9,062 bases of DNA, taken from NCBI GenBank assembly GCA_003241645.1, contig QFOX01000071.1, forward strand, positions 1 to 9,062, written 5' to 3'. Both the position numbers and the translations under genes were made by a program. The DNA is from Azospirillum brasilense (GTDB lineage: Bacteria; Pseudomonadota; Alphaproteobacteria; Rickettsiales; UBA3002). The notes beneath the pieces are model-generated. The model was not told the origin of the DNA, made no database searches, and worked only from the letters and a program-made list of their open reading frames with translations. Shown one piece after another: positions 5,758 to 9,062 of the stretch (position 1 is the first letter of the stretch; every line of letters begins with the position of its first letter).

Positions 5758-7283
5758 TCCTCTTTAAATGCCCGCTCCAGACTGCTGGTGATGGGAGCAA
5801 AGAGGTAGCCCATGAACGAGCGCGACCCCGTTTCGATAAATACTTCCACGGGCATCCCCGGATATAAGTGGATGCGCGATTTCAGCCGTGCCAATTCCTC
5901 GCCGCTCACCTCCACCCGTGCATTGTAGTAATGGACAGGCTGGATATCCTTGGTCGCCAGCACATCTGCCGAGACACGGGTCACTTCCCCTGTCAGGCGC
6001 GGCATGCTGCGCGTTTTATAGGCCGAGAACACGATGCGCGTATGCAGCCCCTTGCTCACCACATCGATATCGGCAGGCTGTACCTGCGCGTCGATCACCA
6101 GCGGTTCGTTCTGCGGGATGATATCCATCAACGCCTCACCGGGGGAAATTACCGCGCCGACCGTGTGATACTTCATACCCGTGACAATGCCCTCATAAGG
6201 AGATGTGATGGTGGTGCGATGCATGATGTCTGCGGCTGAGGCGAGCCGTTCCTCATTGTCGGAGATTTTAGCCTGCGCATCGCCCAGCTCGTCCGCGATC
6301 TGGCTGGCGAATTCATGACGCAGCGTGGTGAGCTGCAATTCCGCCTCTCCAATACTCTGCTTGGTCTTGGCGATATTGGCCGTGTATTGGCCACGATTAC
6401 CCTCCAACTCTTCTTTTTTGCGATGCAGGGCTAGAAGCTGGGGCTTGGCCGCATAGCGTTTGGCAACCAGGCGCTCCATCGGCTCGATCTCTTCCTGAAT
6501 CAGCGCCAGTTGGCCTTCGGCACTTTTTACCTGTGCCTCAAATCCGCCGATTTCCTCATTATATTCTTCAATCCGCTGTTTCAGCGTCGCCATCTTGCCT
6601 TCCTGCAGGTCGCGCTGCGTCAGGAATAAATCCCGCTGGGTGTCGATGGTCTTTTTCAGGTCTTTGTTTTCCGCAGCGGCTTCCAGAATCTCCGCCGCAA
6701 TCTCCATTTCTTCTTTTTCCTGCTTTAAGGCCATCAGCCGTGCCTCAGTGATGCGCGCCATATAAAGCTCGATGCGAGCGATATTGCGGGCAGCCTTGGG
6801 CGAAATATCGTTAAGCTCGATTAAAGTTTGTCCCTTTTTGACCAGTTGTCCTTCCGACACGAGGATGTCCCGAATAATGCCACCTTCTAGGTGCTGCACG
6901 GTTTTGTTATTGGAGAGCACTACAATCGTGCCTTTCGCCAGTGCAGCGCTTTTGATGGGGGCGAGCGAGCCGATTACGAAAATCACGAAGAACAGCACCA
7001 GCATGGCAATCATGGTGATGCGCAGCGGCCCATAAATGGCGCGCACGGCTTCATTCTCGCCCTTGTATTCGCGGTTGCAGGTGGTGGTGACGATAAAATC
7101 GGTGGTTTCCCGTACCTTCTTCACCCACGGACGGTGCTCATAACGGCGGCTATAGAGCATGACTTTCTTTGCTGTGAGCTGGCGGGCAGCAGCATACCAT
7201 TTCGATAGCTTCCAGCGCGTCCAGGCCACCGCATAGATGACCCGCTGCTTGATGATTTCCCATGTGCGACGAATACGGGTCAT
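5754..7283 (-). CDS. hlyD: Type I secretion membrane fusion protein, HlyD family
   Basis: This is a 509-residue inner-membrane-anchored periplasmic adaptor that links the ABC exporter to the outer-membrane channel. One transmembrane helix lies at about 88-109. It is preceded by a strongly basic cytoplasmic N-terminus of about 88 residues, longer than in most of the family. After it come a first lipoyl half-motif (VQHLEGGIIRDILVSEG, 129-145, and VKKGQTLIELND, 148-159), a long alpha-helical hairpin (about 165-352, heptad-like, rich in Glu/Lys/Ala), the second lipoyl half (RTTITSPYEGIVTGM, 356-370), and a beta-barrel domain ending in the HlyD signature PGMPVEVFIETGSRSF (475-490). The ATG overlaps the exporter stop as ATGA. 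GGAG at 7292-7289 provides a ribosome site inside the upstream gene, so the two are translationally coupled. The symbol names the family rather than an exact orthologue. Confidence 0.93.
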   Translation of the reverse strand: MTRIRRTWEIIKQRVIYAVAWTRWKLSKWYAAARQLTAKKVMLYSRRYEHRPWVKKVRETTDFIVTTTCNREYKGENEAVRAIYGPLRITMIAMLVLFFVIFVIGSLAPIKSAALAKGTIVVLSNNKTVQHLEGGIIRDILVSEGQLVKKGQTLIELNDISPKAARNIARIELYMARITEARLMALKQEKEEMEIAAEILEAAAENKDLKKTIDTQRDLFLTQRDLQEGKMATLKQRIEEYNEEIGGFEAQVKSAEGQLALIQEEIEPMERLVAKRYAAKPQLLALHRKKEELEGNRGQYTANIAKTKQSIGEAELQLTTLRHEFASQIADELGDAQAKISDNEERLASAADIMHRTTITSPYEGIVTGMKYHTVGAVISPGEALMDIIPQNEPLVIDAQVQPADIDVVSKGLHTRIVFSAYKTRSMPRLTGEVTRVSADVLATKDIQPVHYYNARVEVSGEELARLKSRIHLYPGMPVEVFIETGSRSFMGYLFAPITSSLERAFKED

Positions 7284-8980
7284 GCTTGCTCCGGCGTAGC
7301 GAGTTTTAACTGCGGCGACGGGCGCATGATTTGCTCACTCGAGGCGTAAGATTCAACGGTGCCGTTTTTCAGCGCCAGAATCTTGTCTGTATAGGAAAGC
7401 AAGGATTTACGGTGCGTAATGAGGATGACGGTCATGCCTTGCTGTTTGGCGTGCTTGAGCGCCTCGGCCAGCGCGGCCTTGCCGGTATCGTCGAGGCTGG
7501 CATCTGGCTCATCGAGAATCAGCAGGCGGGGATTGCCGAAAAACGCACGGGCAAGGCCAATCCGCTGACGCTGTCCTGCCGATAAGTTTGCCCCGTTCGG
7601 CCCGATGTCAGTTTCGTAACCCTGCGGCAACCGCAGGATCAGATCATGGGCATTGGCCATCTTTGCGGCCTGCACGATGTCCTGATCCGCAGCATCCGCC
7701 TGCAGGCGGGCGATATTATCTTTCACCGTACCACCGAACAATTCCACATCCTGCGGCAGATAGCCTGTGAATTTGCCAAATTCCTGTCGCGGCCAGGTAT
7801 AGACGTTGGCGTTGTCTAGCCGCACGATGCCGCTGGCTGGACGCAGAATCCCCGCGATCAGGCGCGCCAGTGTCGATTTGCCCGATCCGCTATGGCCAAT
7901 CAGCCCCAAACATTCACCCGGAGCGAGCTGGAAGCTCACCTGCCGCAGAATGGGGGCTTGCCCTGCGCCCGCCACATAATAGAGGTTTTCGACGGATATG
8001 GCTCCTTCTGGCGCTGGCAAAGAAATGCCTTCGTTGCGGATTTCCGCCTGCAGGGCTTGCTGGAGGCGCGCATAAGCACCCCGTGCCTCGGTCAGCGCCT
8101 TCCAGCTGCCAATAGCGGCCTCAAACGGGGCCAGCGCGCGGCTGGAAAGGATCGAGGCGGCAATGATCGCCCCAATCGTCACTTCCCCCTTGATAGCCAG
8201 CCATGCGGCCACGCCCGTGACCAGGATTTGCAGGGTAAGGCGGATGAACTTGGTTACTCCCTGAATCACCGCCGAGCGCCCGGCCGCTTGCCCTTGCCAT
8301 TCATTCACCTTGGACTGCACCCCATGCCAGCGGGCGATCAGCGTATCCCGCATGCCCATGGCTTCGATTACATCGGCATTGCGGGTGGCGAATTCGATAT
8401 CCTGATAGCCTTTCAACTGGTGCGACCCGGCACGTTTGAGCGGGAGCCGCATCATGCTTTCATTGAGCCATGCCAGCACGAACAGCATGATGACGCCCAC
8501 CGTGACCAGAACGCCCAAAATTGAATGCACCATAAAAAGCACCGCTAGATAGAGCACCGTCCATGGCGCATCCATCATGGTCGAAATGGCCGCGCCGCTC
8601 AGGAATTGCTTAAGCGCGTTGGCATCACGGAGAGTTTGGGAGCTACCCTTGGCGTTCACTGCAGCGGCATGCAGGGTGATAGGAAGCACGGCCAGCGAGA
8701 TCTTTTCATGCCCCCAATCGCCCACCCGCTGGAGCATAATGCTGCGAAGGGATTGCAATGCTCCCGATGCCGCGAACAGCACGATCATGATTAGGGTAAG
8801 CCAGAACAGCGTGGACATGCTGCTCGTGGCCATCACCCGATCCAGCACCTGCAAGGAATACAGGGATACTGGCAGCACGAGCAGATTGATAAAGAAGCTC
8901 ACGGCACCGATGTGAAACATCACCGGCTTAAGCTGCCTTCTTAACGCATCCAGTGCAGTTTCGCTGCCCGCCCCCGTCAA
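7280..8980 (-). CDS. prtD: Type I secretion ABC permease/ATPase, PrtD family
   Basis: This 566-residue inner-membrane half-transporter works as a dimer to energise one-step export of the RTX protein. The N-terminal membrane domain (about 20-300) has about six helices, with clear hydrophobic segments near 24-45, 57-73, 139-155, 156-172, 246-263 and 266-282. It opens with the PrtD-like SFFINLLVLPVSLYSLQVLD (28-47). The ATPase domain (327-545) is intact: Walker A GHSGSGKST (362-370), Q-loop Gln410, signature LSAGQ (466-470), Walker B LLILDE (486-491), D-loop ASLDD (494-498) and switch His523. There is no N-terminal C39 peptidase or C39-like domain, which excludes bacteriocin exporters and HlyB-type exporters. 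The start is a TTG at 8980-8978. The only upstream in-frame alternative is a rare ATT, and the first ATG downstream (residue 21) would cut into the conserved region. The hlyD gene follows with an ATGA overlap. The symbol denotes the family. Confidence 0.94.
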   Translation of the reverse strand: MTGAGSETALDALRRQLKPVMFHIGAVSFFINLLVLPVSLYSLQVLDRVMATSSMSTLFWLTLIMIVLFAASGALQSLRSIMLQRVGDWGHEKISLAVLPITLHAAAVNAKGSSQTLRDANALKQFLSGAAISTMMDAPWTVLYLAVLFMVHSILGVLVTVGVIMLFVLAWLNESMMRLPLKRAGSHQLKGYQDIEFATRNADVIEAMGMRDTLIARWHGVQSKVNEWQGQAAGRSAVIQGVTKFIRLTLQILVTGVAAWLAIKGEVTIGAIIAASILSSRALAPFEAAIGSWKALTEARGAYARLQQALQAEIRNEGISLPAPEGAISVENLYYVAGAGQAPILRQVSFQLAPGECLGLIGHSGSGKSTLARLIAGILRPASGIVRLDNANVYTWPRQEFGKFTGYLPQDVELFGGTVKDNIARLQADAADQDIVQAAKMANAHDLILRLPQGYETDIGPNGANLSAGQRQRIGLARAFFGNPRLLILDEPDASLDDTGKAALAEALKHAKQQGMTVILITHRKSLLSYTDKILALKNGTVESYASSEQIMRPSPQLKLATPEQA

Positions 8981-9062
8981 ACTATACCCCGCAATAGGGA
9001 ACCTAAGTGTTGATTAGGTCTGCCTGCGTCAAGGTGTGGCTTCCGAGAATAGCAATATCGAA
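8981..9062 (-). promoter_or_regulatory. Upstream region of the exporter operon with weak promoter and dyad
   Basis: The window's last 82 bp lie upstream of the exporter gene and hold no gene. On the minus strand TTGACG (9032-9027) is a good -35-like hexamer. The element 17 bp further on (CACTTA, 9009-9004) is a poor -10. A GGGG run 8 nt before the TTG start is the only ribosome-site candidate. This supports transcription of prtD-hlyD from here, at low confidence. Confidence 0.3.
9001..9019. promoter_or_regulatory. 6-bp inverted repeat ACCTAA-N7-TTAGGT (possible operator)
   Basis: The arms 9001-9006 and 9014-9019 are exact reverse complements separated by 7 nt. The dyad overlaps the candidate -10 region of the exporter operon, which is where a repressor site would sit. 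No known regulator site is recognised, and chance occurrence is possible. Confidence 0.2.

Noticed and set aside
7280..8980. Bacteriocin or peptide exporter with peptidase domain, or a cyclic-peptide ABC transporter
   Set aside because: There is no C39 domain before the first membrane helix, and the HlyD gene, channel gene and RTX cargo define a PrtD-type protein exporter.

Overview
The window suggests a Gram-negative proteobacterium. It carries an outer-membrane efflux lipoprotein and a complete type I secretion set, which need two membranes. The PrtD-type exporter, NodT-type lipoprotein and serralysin-like C-terminal signal resemble alphaproteobacterial versions, but the exact lineage cannot be fixed from this sequence. 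By eye the GC content is in the mid-50s percent, and the left third looks somewhat AT-richer than the exporter genes on the right.

Left region (1-3055): after the last 48 codons of an unrecognised plus-strand gene, three minus-strand genes form a defence locus. In transcription order they are a HEPN-like protein with an R-x4-H motif (3055-2291), a SIR2-SLOG protein (2182-746) and a TIR-like protein (744-151). The last two form a type I Thoeris anti-phage system, thsA and thsB. In the known mechanism, ThsB senses infection and converts NAD+ to a cyclic ADP-ribose isomer. This binds the SLOG domain of ThsA and switches on its SIR2 NADase, which depletes NAD+ and stops phage production. The visible catalytic residues of both proteins are present, so the system looks intact. 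The HEPN-like gene lies just upstream on the same strand and is a possible accessory effector or regulator. This link is an inference from position and motif.

Right region (3178-8980): this is a self-contained type I secretion locus built around its probable substrate. A NodT-type outer-membrane lipoprotein (3178-4725) and a small Ca2+-binding RTX protein (4855-5757) are on the plus strand. A HlyD-family membrane fusion protein (7283-5754) and a PrtD-type ABC exporter (8980-7280) converge on them from the minus strand. The two exporter genes overlap by ATGA, and the RTX and HlyD stop codons overlap tail to tail by 4 nt. The RTX protein is almost all repeats. It has 22 contiguous nonapeptides, 16 of which are organised into four 36-residue super-repeats, each starting with Gly-Trp, followed by a C-terminal secretion domain. 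No enzymatic domain is visible, so a structural, adhesive or surface-layer-like role is more likely than a toxin or protease.

No tRNA, rRNA, CRISPR array, insertion sequence or convincing intrinsic terminator was seen. Intergenic regions are short (about 82-129 bp) and hold only weak promoter candidates and two small palindromes.
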